Notes: generated from the letters alone by a model not told the origin. A stretch of 64,000 nt of DNA from Lichenicoccus roseus (GCF_005844085.1 NZ_VCDI01000009.1:101286-165285); one strand, 5' to 3'. Shown: positions 26,136-36,017, counted from the stretch's first letter. Made by a program: numbers and translations.

Positions 26136-27290
26136 GTGACCGAAGTTCGCGGCTGGTGTCCGGACCTGTTCAGGCCGATGCAGTCCGGCGACGGCTGGCT
26201 GATCCGCGTGCGGCCGAGGTTGGCGCGGGTGATGGCCGAGCAGGCGTCAGCCGTCTCTGCGGCGGCGGCACGGTACGGCAACGGGCTGATCGAATTGACC
26301 AGCCGTGGCAACCTCCAATTGCGTGGCTTCACTTCCGGATCGGCCACCGAAGCGGCAGGTTGCCTGGCAGAAGCCGGCCTTGCCGATCCTGACCCGGCGC
26401 GCGAACGCCGATCCTCCCTCATCCTGTCGCCGTTGCTGCCGCCGGACGGATTGGCCGTGGCGGTCCTCCTTGGCGACACCTTCGCCCCATCTCCCCTCAT
26501 CGACCTCCTGCCACCGAAATTTGCCACCGGTATAAGCGCCGGCCGTTTTCCGCTGGCGGATGGCCAGGTCGACCTGCTGATCCGCCCGCTTGGCAGCCAG
26601 TGGCATGCCTCCCTTGGAGCGCGCAGCGTGCTTGCAGCCGTCGAAGGCTTGCCGGCGGCTGCCTTGTCGCTGCTCGGCGGATCGCCGCCAATGCGCAAGC
26701 GGGGTCAGGCCGGCGCCGCGCCCACGCTCACCATCGGCTGGCACCCGGCCGCCGCCGGAGAGGCATCGGGGGGTGCCTTCGGCTTCGGCCTTCCCTTCGG
26801 GCAACTCGATGCCGACCTGATGCACAAGCTGGCTTCGCTCGCCGTCCGGCATGGCGACGGCCTGCTGCACGTCACCCCCTGGCGCACGCTTCTGATCTCA
26901 GGGGTCGATGATGCTGCCGTGCCGTTGCTCCGCCACGCACTCTCCGGCCTGGTGCTGGATGCCGACGATCCGCGCCTACTTGTCAGCGCCTGCATCGGCG
27001 CTGCCGGCTGCAGCAGCGGCCGGACCGACGCGCGCACGGATGCGCTCGCATTGCTGCGTCTCGGCGTCCGGGCGGCCTCGATCCATGTCTCCGGCTGCGC
27101 CAAGGGCTGTGCCCATCCCGGCCCGGCCGCGCTGACCCTGGTCGGCGAGGCGGTCCGGGACGGTAGCGGGGTGTACGCACTGGTGCGTGACGGGCCGGCA
27201 AGCCATACACCGCAGTCCGACGGGCTCGATTGCGCGCAACTCGCACGCCAACTCGTCCCTGATCGCGGCGGGAGTGCGGACCGGTCTTGA
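26136..27290 (+). CDS. cobG: precorrin-3B synthase
   Basis: 384 residues. CobG is the oxygen-dependent, siroheme-related monooxygenase of aerobic cobalamin synthesis that converts precorrin-3A to precorrin-3B. Two ferredoxin-like halves of the nitrite/sulfite-reductase family are visible. The iron-sulfur cluster ligands are Cys286, Cys292, Cys321 and Cys325 (CIGAAGC and CAKGC). GTG start with GGAGGA about 6 nt upstream. First gene of the cobalamin cluster. Its presence shows that the early steps follow the aerobic route. Confidence 0.92.
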   Translation: MTEVRGWCPDLFRPMQSGDGWLIRVRPRLARVMAEQASAVSAAAARYGNGLIELTSRGNLQLRGFTSGSATEAAGCLAEAGLADPDPARERRSSLILSPLLPPDGLAVAVLLGDTFAPSPLIDLLPPKFATGISAGRFPLADGQVDLLIRPLGSQWHASLGARSVLAAVEGLPAAALSLLGGSPPMRKRGQAGAAPTLTIGWHPAAAGEASGGAFGFGLPFGQLDADLMHKLASLAVRHGDGLLHVTPWRTLLISGVDDAAVPLLRHALSGLVLDADDPRLLVSACIGAAGCSSGRTDARTDALALLRLGVRAASIHVSGCAKGCAHPGPAALTLVGEAVRDGSGVYALVRDGPASHTPQSDGLDCAQLARQLVPDRGGSADRS

Positions 27291-27946
27291 GAGAAGCCCA
27301 TCAGAACCAGAACTCGGCCCCACGCGACGCCTACGAGCGCGACGGCGCCGCGATCTACGCGCGATCGTTCGCCATCATCCGCGCCGAGGCGGACCTGCGG
27401 CGGTTCGCGCCGGACGAGGCGCAGGTTGCGGTCCGGGTGATCCATGCCTGCGGCATGGTCGAGCTTGCGGCGAACCTGCGCTTCGGCCCCGGCTTCGTCG
27501 CCACCACCCGGAATGCCCTGCGGCGTGGCTGCCCGGTGCTGTGCGACTCCGAGATGGTCGCGCACGGTGTCACCCGGGCGCGGCTGCCGGCGCGGAACGA
27601 GGTGATCTGCACCCTGCGCGATCCGCGCACGCCGGACCTCGCGCGCCGCCTGGGCAACACCCGCTCGGCGGCGGCGCTGGAGCTTTGGGGGGACCGGCTC
27701 GGTGGCGCCGTGGTGGCCATCGGAAACGCGCCCACCGCCCTGTTCCACCTGCTCGACATGCTGGCAGCCGGCGCACCCGCGCCCGCCGGCATCATCGGCA
27801 TGCCGGTCGGCTTCGTCGGTGCGGTGGAAAGCAAGCAGGCGCTGGAGGCCTATGCCACCGTGCCGTATGCGATCGTGGCCGGGCGCCAGGGTGGCAGCGC
27901 GATGGCGGCCGGCTGCCTCAACGCGCTGGCCAGCGAGGCGGAGTGA
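27287..27946 (+). CDS. cobH: precorrin-8X methylmutase
   Basis: 219 residues, catalysing the 1,5-methyl shift from C11 to C12 that turns precorrin-8 into hydrogenobyrinate. Typical segments are YERDGAAIYARSFAIIRAEADL, VIHACGMVELAANLRFGPGF (catalytic His) and GMPVGFVGAVESKQAL. The only start codon that preserves the conserved N-terminus is TTG at 27287. It overlaps the cobG stop as TTGA, so translation is coupled. No ATG or GTG lies in frame before the conserved region. Confidence 0.92.
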   Translation: MREAHQNQNSAPRDAYERDGAAIYARSFAIIRAEADLRRFAPDEAQVAVRVIHACGMVELAANLRFGPGFVATTRNALRRGCPVLCDSEMVAHGVTRARLPARNEVICTLRDPRTPDLARRLGNTRSAAALELWGDRLGGAVVAIGNAPTALFHLLDMLAAGAPAPAGIIGMPVGFVGAVESKQALEAYATVPYAIVAGRQGGSAMAAGCLNALASEAE

Positions 27947-28668
27947 GCGGCGTCCTGCAGGTCGTCGGCATGGGTCCCGGCGATCCCGACCTGCTGACGC
28001 TGAAGGCGGTGCGGCTGATCGAGGCGGCGCCGGTGGTGGCGTTCTTCGCCAAGCGGGGACGCACCGGTCATGCGCGGCGCATCGCCGGCGACCGCATCGA
28101 CGCACGGGCCGAGCTGCTGCGCTTCGAATATCCCTTCACCACCGAGCTTGCGGTGGAGGATCCGCGCTATCTCGCCGAGATCGGCCAATTCTACGAGGGC
28201 TGCGCGGCGCAGCTCGCCGAGCGCCTGGCAGGCGGCGATGACGTGGCCCTGCTGTGCGAGGGCGACCCGTTCTTCTACGGCTCGGCGATGTACCTTTTCG
28301 ACCGGCTGCATCGCGAGTTCCGCACCGAGATCGTGCCCGGCGTCACCGGCATGAGCGGCTGCTGGTCTGCCGCCGGCATCCCGTTCACGCATGGCGACGA
28401 CGTGCTGATGGTGCTGCCCGGCACCCTCGACCGGCAGGCGCTGGCGTCGCGCCTGGCGACCGCCGACGCCGCCGTCATCATGAAGGTCGGCAGCAACCTC
28501 GCCAAGATCCAGGCGGTGCTCGACGATGCCGGGCTGCTGTCGCGCGCGGTCTATGTCGAGAGCGGCATGATGCCGGGCCAGCGGATCCTGCCGCTCGCCG
28601 AGATGGCGGGGCAGGCGGCGCCGTATTTCTCCATGGTGCTGGTGCCGGGCAGGCGTCGGGCCAGATGA
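27943..28668 (+). CDS. cobI: precorrin-2 C20-methyltransferase
   Basis: 241 residues of the tetrapyrrole methylase family. VVGMGPGDPDLLTLKAVRLI is the N-terminal SAM-enzyme signature, CEGDPFFYGSAMYLFDRL the conserved GDPxxYG region, and EIVPGVTGMSGCWSAAGIP the third motif, which with the length identifies CobI/CbiL. It adds the C20 methyl group to precorrin-2, giving precorrin-3A. The GTG start overlaps the cobH stop as GTGA. Confidence 0.92.
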   Translation: MSGVLQVVGMGPGDPDLLTLKAVRLIEAAPVVAFFAKRGRTGHARRIAGDRIDARAELLRFEYPFTTELAVEDPRYLAEIGQFYEGCAAQLAERLAGGDDVALLCEGDPFFYGSAMYLFDRLHREFRTEIVPGVTGMSGCWSAAGIPFTHGDDVLMVLPGTLDRQALASRLATADAAVIMKVGSNLAKIQAVLDDAGLLSRAVYVESGMMPGQRILPLAEMAGQAAPYFSMVLVPGRRRAR

Positions 28669-28690
28669 GCGCCAGGGCCATGGGCGCCCG

Positions 28691-29446
28691 ATGACGGGGC
28701 GGCTGGTGATCGTCGGCCTGGGGCCCGGTGACGTCGCGATGCGCACGCCGCAGGTCGATGCGGCGCTGGCGGGGGCGACCGACCTGATCGGCTACGGGCC
28801 GTACCTGCAGCGCGTCGAAGCGGCGCCGGATGCGGTCCGCCACGCGTCCGACAACCGCGAGGAGCTGGATCGTGCCCGGCACGCCCTCACGCTTGCCGCC
28901 GCCGGGCGACGGGTCGCGGTGGTATCGTCGGGCGATGCCGGCGTGTTCGCCATGGCGAGCGCGGTGTTCGAGGCGATCGAGCATGGTGAACCGCAATGGC
29001 GCCTGCTCGACATCGCGGTGCTGCCCGGGATCTCGGCGATGCTGGCGGTGGCGGCGCGCGTCGGGGCGCCGCTCGGCCATGATTTCTGCGTGCTGTCGCT
29101 GTCGGATAACCTCAAGCCCTGGCCGCTGGTGCTGCGACGTCTGGATGCGGCGGCCTCGGCCGGGTTCAGCATGGCGCTGTACAATCCGGTCTCGACGGCA
29201 CGGCCCTGGCAGCTCGGCGAGGCGCTTGCCCTGCTGCGCGACCGGCTGCCCGGCACCGTCCCGGTGGTGTTCGCCACCGCCGTCAGCCGCCCCGAGGAGC
29301 GCATCGTGCTGACCGACCTCGCCAACGCCATCCCGGCGCAGGCCGACATGCGCACGCTGATCCTGGTCGGCACCGAGACCAGCCGCCTCATCCCCCGGGG
29401 CGAGGGCCGCGCAGCGTTCCTCTACGCCCCGCGCGGCGCCGTCTGA
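28691..29446 (+). CDS. cobJ: precorrin-3B C17-methyltransferase
   Basis: 251 residues, tetrapyrrole methylase fold: LVIVGLGPGDVAMRTPQVDAAL, GYGPYLQRV (typical of CobJ/CbiH), VVSSGDAGVFAMASAVFEA, and ALYNPVSTARPWQL with VVFATAVSRPEERI. It methylates C17 of precorrin-3B and drives ring contraction to precorrin-4. Last gene of the first plus-strand block; its final 25 bp overlap the 3' end of the opposing cobK. Confidence 0.93.
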   Translation: MTGRLVIVGLGPGDVAMRTPQVDAALAGATDLIGYGPYLQRVEAAPDAVRHASDNREELDRARHALTLAAAGRRVAVVSSGDAGVFAMASAVFEAIEHGEPQWRLLDIAVLPGISAMLAVAARVGAPLGHDFCVLSLSDNLKPWPLVLRRLDAAASAGFSMALYNPVSTARPWQLGEALALLRDRLPGTVPVVFATAVSRPEERIVLTDLANAIPAQADMRTLILVGTETSRLIPRGEGRAAFLYAPRGAV

Positions 29447-30183
29447 TGCAGGTGATCGAGCCACTCCAGGGCAGCAAGCGCATCCGGCACCTCCGCCGTC
29501 ACCCTGTCGCCGCGCGGCCGGCCGATCATCACCACCTCGATGCCGGCCTCGCGTGCGGCCTGCAGCTTGGCGGCGGTGGCCTCGCCACCGGAGTTCTTGG
29601 TGACCAGCGTGTCGATGCCATGCTCCGCAAGCAGCGCGCGTTCCTCGGCAATCCCGAACGGCCCGCGCGACAGCAGCAGCGTCGCATGCGCCGGCAGCAG
29701 CGCCGGATCGGGCGCGTCGATGCAGCGCACCACGAAGCAATGCCGGCCGGCCGCGCGGAACGGTGCCAGCCCCTTGCTGCCGACCGTCAGCAGCACCTTG
29801 CGCGGTTCGTCACCAAGCGCAGCGGCGGCCCCGTCGGCATCAGCCACCCCGGTCCAGCGATCGCCCGGCTGCGCGGTCCAGGCGGGGCGGGCGACACGCA
29901 GCAACGCAATGCCGGTCTCGGCGGCAGCGCGCGCGGCGTTCCGGCTGATCCGGACCGCGTAGGGATGGGTGGCGTCGATGAGCGCCGCGATGGCCTCGGA
30001 GCGCAGCCAGCCGCTGAGCCCCGCCACGCCGCCGAATCCGCCGCTGCGGGTCTGGACATGGGGCGGATGCGGTGTGCGCGTCGCCCCGGCGAGCGAGTAG
30101 ACCGGATCGAACCGCGGATCGCGCCGCAGGGCCTCGGCAACCGCCATGCCTTCGCCGGTGCCGCCCAGGATAAGGACGCGCAT
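29422..30183 (-). CDS. cobK: precorrin-6A reductase
   Basis: 253 residues. MRVLILGGTGEGMAVAEAL at the N-terminus is the Rossmann motif of CobK/CbiJ. Other landmarks are LIDATHPYAVRISRNAARAAAETGI (the DATHPYA signature), LLTVGSKGLAPF and LVTKNSGGEATAAKLQAARE. It reduces precorrin-6A to dihydro-precorrin-6B with NADPH. Inserted in reverse orientation between cobJ and cobL: tail-to-tail overlap with cobJ, and only 11 bases between its start codon and that of cobL. Confidence 0.93.
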   Translation of the reverse strand: MRVLILGGTGEGMAVAEALRRDPRFDPVYSLAGATRTPHPPHVQTRSGGFGGVAGLSGWLRSEAIAALIDATHPYAVRISRNAARAAAETGIALLRVARPAWTAQPGDRWTGVADADGAAAALGDEPRKVLLTVGSKGLAPFRAAGRHCFVVRCIDAPDPALLPAHATLLLSRGPFGIAEERALLAEHGIDTLVTKNSGGEATAAKLQAAREAGIEVVMIGRPRGDRVTAEVPDALAALEWLDHLHQTAPRGA

Positions 30184-30194
30184 CCTTGGTCGCG

Positions 30195-31400
30195 ATGAGC
30201 CAGCCTGCATGGCTGTCCATTCTGGGCATCGGCGAGGACGGTGTCGACGGGCTGTCCGGCACCGCCCGCCGCGTGCTGACGGAGGCGGCTTTCGTGTTCG
30301 GCGCCACCCGCCATCTTGCGCTGGGGTGCGACCTGATCCGCGGCGAGGCAATCCCCTGGCCGGTGCCGCTGGGCGATCCGGTGCCGCTGCTGCTGTCTCG
30401 CCGCCCGGGCCGCTGCGTCGTGCTGGCGTCGGGGGATCCGTTCTGGTTCGGCATCGGCAGCCTGCTGGCGCGCGGCATCCCGGCCGGCGAATTCATCTGC
30501 CTGCCGCAGCCATCGTCGTTCTCGCTGGCCTGCGCGCGGCTCGGCTGGAGCCTGCAGGCAACCGCCACGCTGTCCGTCTGCGGCCGCCCGGTCGACGCGT
30601 TGGCGCCGGCGCTGCAGCCGGGGGCGCGGCTCCTGGTGCTGTGCGCCGATGCCTCCAGCCCGGCGGCGATCGTCGGCCTGCTCGGGCAGCGCGGCTTCGA
30701 GGCGGCGACCTTGCACCTGATGCAGGCACTCGGCGGCCCGCGCGAGCGCATCGTGACGCTGCGCACCGACCAGGAGTTGCCCGGCGACATCGATCCGCTG
30801 ACGGTGCTGGCGATCGAGTTGCCGCGCGGCGGCCGGTCCATCCCGATGGCCTGCGGGATCGACGATGCCGCTTTCGAACACGACGGCCAGATGACCCGCC
30901 GCGAGATCCGCGCCCTGACACTGTCGGCGCTGGCGCCGCGGCGGGGCGAGCTGCTGTGCGATATCGGCTGCGGCTCCGGCTCGATCGCCATCGAGTGGAT
31001 GCTGCGTCATCCGGATTGCCGTGCCATCGGCATCGAGCCCGACCCCGAGCGCCGGGCACGGGCCGCGCGCAACGCCCGAGAGCTCGGCGTGCCCGCCCTG
31101 GACCTGCGCGAGGGCCTGGCTCCGGCCGCGCTCGATGGGCTTCCGGCCGCGGATGCGGTATTCATCGGCGGCGGCGCCGGCGACGACGGGGTGCTGGACG
31201 CCGCCCGCGCCCTGGTCCGTCCCGGTGGGCGGATGGTCGTCAATGCGGTGACGCTGGAGACCGAGGCGCTGCTGATCGCCCACCAGGCCAGCCACGGCGG
31301 CTTCCTCACGCGCTACGGCGTCGACCGGCTCGACCGGATCGGCAACCTGCACACGCTGCGTCCGGCGATGCGCATCCTGCAATGGGTCTGGCATGGCTGA
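30195..31400 (+). CDS. cobL: precorrin-6B C5,15-methyltransferase (decarboxylating)
   Basis: 401 residues, a natural fusion equivalent to CbiE plus CbiT. Residues 1-200 form a tetrapyrrole methylase (SILGIGEDGVDGL, VVLASGDPFWFGIGSLL). Residues 240-400 form a Rossmann-type methyltransferase with LLCDIGCGSGSIAIEWML near 253 and IGGGAGDDGVLDAA. It methylates C5 and C15 and decarboxylates the acetate at C12, giving precorrin-8. ATG at 30195. A TTG nine bases upstream is in frame but is closer still to the divergent cobK start. Confidence 0.93.
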   Translation: MSQPAWLSILGIGEDGVDGLSGTARRVLTEAAFVFGATRHLALGCDLIRGEAIPWPVPLGDPVPLLLSRRPGRCVVLASGDPFWFGIGSLLARGIPAGEFICLPQPSSFSLACARLGWSLQATATLSVCGRPVDALAPALQPGARLLVLCADASSPAAIVGLLGQRGFEAATLHLMQALGGPRERIVTLRTDQELPGDIDPLTVLAIELPRGGRSIPMACGIDDAAFEHDGQMTRREIRALTLSALAPRRGELLCDIGCGSGSIAIEWMLRHPDCRAIGIEPDPERRARAARNARELGVPALDLREGLAPAALDGLPAADAVFIGGGAGDDGVLDAARALVRPGGRMVVNAVTLETEALLIAHQASHGGFLTRYGVDRLDRIGNLHTLRPAMRILQWVWHG

Positions 31401-31779
31401 CCTGGTCGCCGCCGGGCTGGGCTGCCGTCGTGGCGTTCCGGCCGCTGCCGTGCTGGCGCTGCTGCGAGCCTGCGCGGCGGAGGCGGGCAGCACTCCCGGC
31501 CTGCTGGCGGTGCCCGACTTCAAGCGCGACGAGCCGGGCCTGGACGAGGCGGCCCGGCGACTCGGCCTGACCCTGCTGCGGGTGCCAAACGACCAGCTGC
31601 GCGCGCAACAGCCGCGTTGCGTGACGCGCTCGGCGCGTGTCGAGGATGCGGTCGGCCTGCCCAGCGTGGCCGAGGCCTGCGCTCTGGCGGCGCTCGGTCC
31701 GCAGGCACGCCTGCTGCTGCCGCGCCGGGCGGCGGACGGCGTCACCTGCGCGTTCGCCCTGCTGGAAGCAACGCCATGA
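31393..31779 (+). CDS. cobE: cobalamin biosynthesis protein CobE
   Basis: 128 residues corresponding to the C-terminal domain of CbiG. Landmarks: [20 protein letters not shown] at the start, [45 protein letters not shown] (the consensus [12 protein letters not shown]) and a basic C-terminal strand. Its exact biochemical step in the aerobic pathway is not settled. It may assist handling of ring-contracted intermediates. The start lies inside the end of cobL (8-bp overlap), and its stop overlaps cobM as ATGA. Confidence 0.9.
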   Translation: MADLVAAGLGCRRGVPAAAVLALLRACAAEAGSTPGLLAVPDFKRDEPGLDEAARRLGLTLLRVPNDQLRAQQPRCVTRSARVEDAVGLPSVAEACALAALGPQARLLLPRRAADGVTCAFALLEATP

Positions 31780-32558
31780 CGGTGCACTTCATCGGCGCCG
31801 GACCGGGGGCCGCCGACCTGCTGACGCTGCGCGGGCGGGACCTGCTGGCGGCCTGCCCGGTGTGCCTGTACGCCGGCTCGATCGTGCCGCGCGAGATGCT
31901 GGCGCATTGCCCGCCCGGCGCAAGGCTGGTCGATACCGCGCCGCTGGATCTCGACGCCATCGAGGCGGAGTTCGTCCGCGCGCATGCGGACGGGCAGGAT
32001 GTCGCGCGCCTGCAGTCCGGCGACCTGTCGATCTACAGCGCGCTCGCCGAGCAGTTGCGCCGGCTCGATCGCGCGGGCATCCCGTACAGCCTGACACCCG
32101 GCGTTCCGGCCTTTGCCGCCGCCGCCGCAGCACTCGGCCGCGAGCTGACCGTGCCCGGGGTGGCACAGAGCGTGGTGCTGACCCGGATCTCCGGGCGCGC
32201 CTCGGCGATGCCGGAACGCGAGACGCTGGCCGCCTTCGCCACCACCGGCACGACCCTGGCCATCCACCTCGCCATCCACGCCATCGATCGCATCGTCGCG
32301 GAGCTGATGCCGTTCTACGATCCCGGTACGCCGGTCGCGGTGGTGGCGCGCGCGTCCTGGCCGGACCAGCGGATCATCCGCGGGACCCTTGCGACGGTCG
32401 GGGCGATGCTGCAGGCGGAGCCCATCGAGCGCACGGCTCTCGTGCTGGTCGGCCCGGCACTCGGCGAGACGGGCTCCGAGAGCGCGTTGTACAGCCCGGA
32501 CTATGACCGGCGGTTCCGCACCGGTGTCATCACCGCCCGGCCGGAGAGCGCGCCTTGA
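31776..32558 (+). CDS. cobM: precorrin-4 C11-methyltransferase
   Basis: 260 residues. [22 protein letters not shown] is the N-terminal methylase motif, followed by [14 protein letters not shown] (the CobM/CbiF LYAGSLV signature), [38 protein letters not shown] and LTRISGRAS. It methylates C11 of precorrin-4 to precorrin-5. The start overlaps cobE as ATGA. The last 58 bp overlap the 3' end of the opposing cbiD gene. Confidence 0.94.
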   Translation: MTVHFIGAGPGAADLLTLRGRDLLAACPVCLYAGSIVPREMLAHCPPGARLVDTAPLDLDAIEAEFVRAHADGQDVARLQSGDLSIYSALAEQLRRLDRAGIPYSLTPGVPAFAAAAAALGRELTVPGVAQSVVLTRISGRASAMPERETLAAFATTGTTLAIHLAIHAIDRIVAELMPFYDPGTPVAVVARASWPDQRIIRGTLATVGAMLQAEPIERTALVLVGPALGETGSESALYSPDYDRRFRTGVITARPESAP

Positions 32559-33640
32559 GCATCGAACAGCACGATCTCGAGTTCCACCGGCACGTCTCCG
32601 GGCAACCCGTCGCCGAGCACCCCGGCGGCGACCTGCCAGGCCCTTGCCGCGATGCGGTCGCCCAGCGCCACGCCCGCCTCGCGCGCGATCGCGAAACCGT
32701 CGGCGGCGGTGTTGGCGGCGGCGATGCGCGGCACGTCCGCCGCCGGCACGCCTGCCTCGGCGGCGATGGCGGCGAGCGCGTCCCGGTCCACGCCGCCACG
32801 ACCGGAATGCAGGTCCAGCCTTCCCTGCGCCAGCTTGGTGATCTTGCCGATGCCACCGGCGATGGTGATGCGCGGCACCGGGTGCAGCCTCAGATACTTC
32901 AGCATGCCGCCGGCGAAGTCGCCCATCTCGATCAGCGCCGTCTCGGGCAGGGCGTGCAGGCGCTGTACCGCTTCCTCGGAGGTACGCCCGGTGCTTCCTG
33001 CGACATGGTCGAGGCCGGTGGCGCGCGCTACGTCGATGCCGCGCCGGATGCTGTCGATCCAGGCGGCGCAGGAGAACGGCACCACGATGCCGGTGGTGCC
33101 CAGGATGGAGAGGCCGCCGACGATGCCGAGCCGGCCGTTCAGCGTGCGCAGCGCCAGCGCCTCGCCGCCGGGCACGCTGATCGTCACCAGCGCGTCGGGC
33201 GAGGACCGCACCGAGGCCAGCGCCTGCTCGATCATGCGACGCGGCGAGGGATTGATCGCAGGCTCGCCCGGCGGCAGCGGCAGGCCGGGACGGGTCACGG
33301 TCCCGACGCCCGGACCGGCACGGAACCGCACGCCGCTGCCCGGTGGCAGCAGCCGTACCTCGCTGCGGATCAGCGCGCCGTGCGTGACGTCTGGATCGTC
33401 GCCGGCATCCTTGACGATGCCGGCGCAGGCGGCTCCGTCGCCGGCCCGCTGTTCCGCCAGAGCGAAGCCCGGCGTGGCGCCGTTCGGCAGCGTGATGGTG
33501 ACCGGATCGGGAAAGCCGCCGTGCAGCAGCGCCGAGTAGGCGGCCTTGGCGGCGGCGGCCGCGCAGGCGCCGGTGGTCCAGCCGCGTCGCAGCGGCCCCT
33601 TCGGCTTCAGCTCGTCCGGGATCGGCCCGTCTGGTGTCAT
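32501..33640 (-). CDS. cbiD: cobalt-precorrin-5B (C1)-methyltransferase type protein
   Basis: 379 residues. [22 protein letters not shown] at the N-terminus is the CbiD hallmark, followed by [33 protein letters not shown] and [24 protein letters not shown]. CbiD performs C1 methylation in the oxygen-independent pathway. Here it sits among aerobic genes (cobG, cobH, cobK) and no cobF is present in the window, so it probably supplies the C1 methyl in place of CobF. Reversed between cobM and cobB. GGGAG 4 nt upstream supports the start at 33640, with an in-frame ATG at 33655 as the alternative. Confidence 0.92.
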   Translation of the reverse strand: MTPDGPIPDELKPKGPLRRGWTTGACAAAAAKAAYSALLHGGFPDPVTITLPNGATPGFALAEQRAGDGAACAGIVKDAGDDPDVTHGALIRSEVRLLPPGSGVRFRAGPGVGTVTRPGLPLPPGEPAINPSPRRMIEQALASVRSSPDALVTISVPGGEALALRTLNGRLGIVGGLSILGTTGIVVPFSCAAWIDSIRRGIDVARATGLDHVAGSTGRTSEEAVQRLHALPETALIEMGDFAGGMLKYLRLHPVPRITIAGGIGKITKLAQGRLDLHSGRGGVDRDALAAIAAEAGVPAADVPRIAAANTAADGFAIAREAGVALGDRIAARAWQVAAGVLGDGLPGDVPVELEIVLFDAQGALSGRAVMTPVRNRRS

Positions 33641-33675
33641 CACGCTCCCGGCCATGCCCTGGGGTTGCGCATCGC

Positions 33676-34989
33676 ATGACACGCGGTCTGATGATAGCAG
33701 CCCCACGGTCGGGCAGTGGCAAGACGCTGGTGACGCTGGCGGTGCTGGCCGCGCTGCGGCGTCGCGGTCTCGCGGTCCGGGCCGCCAAGTCCGGCCCCGA
33801 CTATATCGATCCAGGCTTTCACGCCGCCTGCACCGGCACGCCCAGCCTCAACCTCGACAGCTGGGCGATGCCACCGGCGCTGCTCGACCGGCTGGCCGCG
33901 GGCGACGGCGGCGAGCCGCTGCTGGTGGTCGAGGCGGCGATGGGCCTGTTCGACGGGGTCGTGGGGCCACCCGGCCGTCGCGGCCGTCCCGCCGACCTCG
34001 CCGCGCGCCTCGGCCTGCCGGTGCTGCTGGTGCTCGACATCGCCGGCCAGTCGCAATCCGCCGCCGCGGTGGCGCGCGGCTTCGCGCTGCACGAGCGCGA
34101 GGTACGGGTGGCGGGCGTGGTGCTGAACCGCGCCGGCTCGGCCCGGCATCGCGACGGCGCCGCCCAGGCGATCGAGGCCGCCGGACTTCCGGTAATGGGA
34201 TGCCTGCTGCGCGATCCGGCACTGGCGCTGCCGGAGCGCCATCTCGGCCTGGTGCAGGCGCAGGAGCATGGGGGGCTCGGCGCCTTCCTGGACGATCTCG
34301 CCGCGCGGGCGGAGGATTGCCTCGACATCGACGCCATCCTCGCCGCGATGGCGCCGGTCGCCGCTGCGGTAGAGGGTGTGCCGCCGGCATTGCCGCCCCC
34401 CGGCCAGCGCATCGCACTCGCCCGCGACGATGCCTTCAGCTTCCTCTATCCGCACGTGGCGCAGGGCTGGCGCCGGGCTGGCGCCGAGCTGGTCGCATTC
34501 TCGCCGCTGGCCGACGAGGCCCCGCCGGAGGAATGCGACAGCTGCTGGCTGCCCGGCGGCTATCCGGAGCTGCATGCCGGGGCGCTGTCGAACAACCGCC
34601 GCTTCATCGACGGCCTGCGCCGGTTTGCCGCCACCCGCCCGGTGCACGGCGAATGCGGCGGCTACATGGTGCTCGGAGCCGCGCTCGAGGATGCCGCCGG
34701 GGTGACGCATCCGATGGCCGCACTCCTCGGCCACGTCACCAGCTTCGCCCGCCGCCGGCTGGCGCTCGGCTATCGCGTGGCCACGCTGCTGCGGCCGAGC
34801 GCGCTCGGAGGGGAGGGGACGATGCTGCGCGGCCACGAATTCCACTATGCGCAGGTGACCGAGCCCGGCGCGGATACGCCGCTGGCCAGGCTGGCGGACG
34901 CTGCCGGGAACGATCTCGGCGCTGCCGGCGGTGTGCGTGGCCGGGTCAGCGGCTCGTTCTTCCACGCCATCGCGGCAACCATGCCTTGA
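33676..34989 (+). CDS. cobB: cobyrinate a,c-diamide synthase
   Basis: 437 residues. The N-terminal ATP-binding part begins LMIAAPRSGSGKTLVTLAVLAAL, with KSGPDYIDPGFHAACTG typical of CobB/CbiA. The C-terminal class-I glutamine amidotransferase half has LPGGYPELHAGAL and HGECGGYMVLG, with the nucleophile Cys327. It amidates the a and c side chains using glutamine and ATP. Starts 35 bp from the divergent cbiD start. Its stop overlaps the TTG start of cobT. Confidence 0.93.
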   Translation: MTRGLMIAAPRSGSGKTLVTLAVLAALRRRGLAVRAAKSGPDYIDPGFHAACTGTPSLNLDSWAMPPALLDRLAAGDGGEPLLVVEAAMGLFDGVVGPPGRRGRPADLAARLGLPVLLVLDIAGQSQSAAAVARGFALHEREVRVAGVVLNRAGSARHRDGAAQAIEAAGLPVMGCLLRDPALALPERHLGLVQAQEHGGLGAFLDDLAARAEDCLDIDAILAAMAPVAAAVEGVPPALPPPGQRIALARDDAFSFLYPHVAQGWRRAGAELVAFSPLADEAPPEECDSCWLPGGYPELHAGALSNNRRFIDGLRRFAATRPVHGECGGYMVLGAALEDAAGVTHPMAALLGHVTSFARRRLALGYRVATLLRPSALGGEGTMLRGHEFHYAQVTEPGADTPLARLADAAGNDLGAAGGVRGRVSGSFFHAIAATMP

Positions 34990-36017
34990 GCCGCTTTGTC
35001 AGCATCGAGGCCTTGCGCCTGGCCTGCGGCGCGCTGCCGGGTCCGGACCATGCGGCCACCGCCGCGGTCGCCGTGCGGCAGGCGACGCTGACCAAGCCGC
35101 CCGGCAGCCTCGGCACGTTGGAAACCTTGGTCGGCTGGCTCGCCGCCTGGCAGCGCCGCCCGATGCCGCAGATGGAGCGCGTCGAGATCCTGGTGTTTGC
35201 AGGCAACCATGGCGTGGTGGCGCAGGGCGTCTCTCCCTACCCCGCCTCGGTGACCGCCCAGATGGTAGCCAACTTCTCGGCCGGCGGCGCTGCCATCAAC
35301 CAGCTGGCCGCCGTCGCCGGCGCGGTCCTGCGCGTGGTGCCGGTCTCTCTCGACCGGCCGACCGACGACCTGTCCCAGGCCCCGGCAATGGACGAGGCCA
35401 ATTTCCTCGACGCGGTGCAGGTGGGCCATGCCTCGGTGCGGCCCGGCACCGACCTGCTCTGCCTCGGCGAAATGGGGATCGGCAATACCACCGCGGCGGC
35501 GGCGCTGGCGGCGGCCTTGCAGGGCGGCGACCCAGGGGATTGGGTCGGACGCGGAACCGGGCTCGACGATGCGGGCCTGCGACACAAGCAGGCGGTGGTG
35601 GCAGCCGCGCTGCAACGCCACCGGGCGGTGCTGGGCGATCCGCTGCAGGTCGCGCGCTGCCTCGGCGGCCGCGAGCTGGCGGCGCTGCTGGGGGCGATGC
35701 TGGCGGCGCGGCAACTGGGCGTTCCGGTCCTGCTGGATGGCTATGTCTGCACCGCCGCGGTGGCGCCGCTGGCGCATCTCGCGGCAGGCGGCCTGTCGCA
35801 TGGCTGGCTGGCGCATGTCTCCGCCGAGCCCGGTCATCGCCGGCTGGCGGCGGCACTGGGCCTGTCGCCGCTGCTCGATCTCGGCCTGCGACTGGGCGAG
35901 GGCTCGGGGGCGGCGCTGGCGGTGCCCCTGTTGCGTGCCGCCCTGGCCTGCCACGCCGGCATGGCGAGCTTCGCCGACGCCGGGGTGGACGGCCCGGCGG
36001 CGAACGGGCCGCGATGA
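34986..36017 (+). CDS. cobT: nicotinate-nucleotide-dimethylbenzimidazole phosphoribosyltransferase
   Basis: 343 residues. CobT/CobU-type enzyme that makes alpha-ribazole phosphate from dimethylbenzimidazole and nicotinate mononucleotide, activating the lower ligand. Landmarks: LTKPPGSLGTLETLVGWLAAWQ, VFAGNHGVVAQGVSPYPASVTAQMV, LGEMGIGNTTAAAALAAAL and LRLGEGSGAALA, where Glu305 matches the catalytic base. The start is TTG at 34986, overlapping the cobB stop as TTGA, because no ATG or GTG lies in frame before the conserved N-terminus. Confidence 0.93.
   Translation: MSRFVSIEALRLACGALPGPDHAATAAVAVRQATLTKPPGSLGTLETLVGWLAAWQRRPMPQMERVEILVFAGNHGVVAQGVSPYPASVTAQMVANFSAGGAAINQLAAVAGAVLRVVPVSLDRPTDDLSQAPAMDEANFLDAVQVGHASVRPGTDLLCLGEMGIGNTTAAAALAAALQGGDPGDWVGRGTGLDDAGLRHKQAVVAAALQRHRAVLGDPLQVARCLGGRELAALLGAMLAARQLGVPVLLDGYVCTAAVAPLAHLAAGGLSHGWLAHVSAEPGHRRLAAALGLSPLLDLGLRLGEGSGAALAVPLLRAALACHAGMASFADAGVDGPAANGPR

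Noticed and set aside
29787..33788. A 1333-codon minus-strand open frame across cobL, cobE, cobM and cbiD
   Set aside because: Mostly the antisense of well-supported cobalamin genes. The sequence is low-complexity Arg/Ala/Gln-rich with no domain, and is explained by scarcity of stop codons at high GC.
34981..34986. ATG at 34981 as the start of cobT
   Set aside because: It is in the cobB frame (penultimate Met of CobB), not the cobT frame. Only TTG 34986 keeps the conserved CobT N-terminus.
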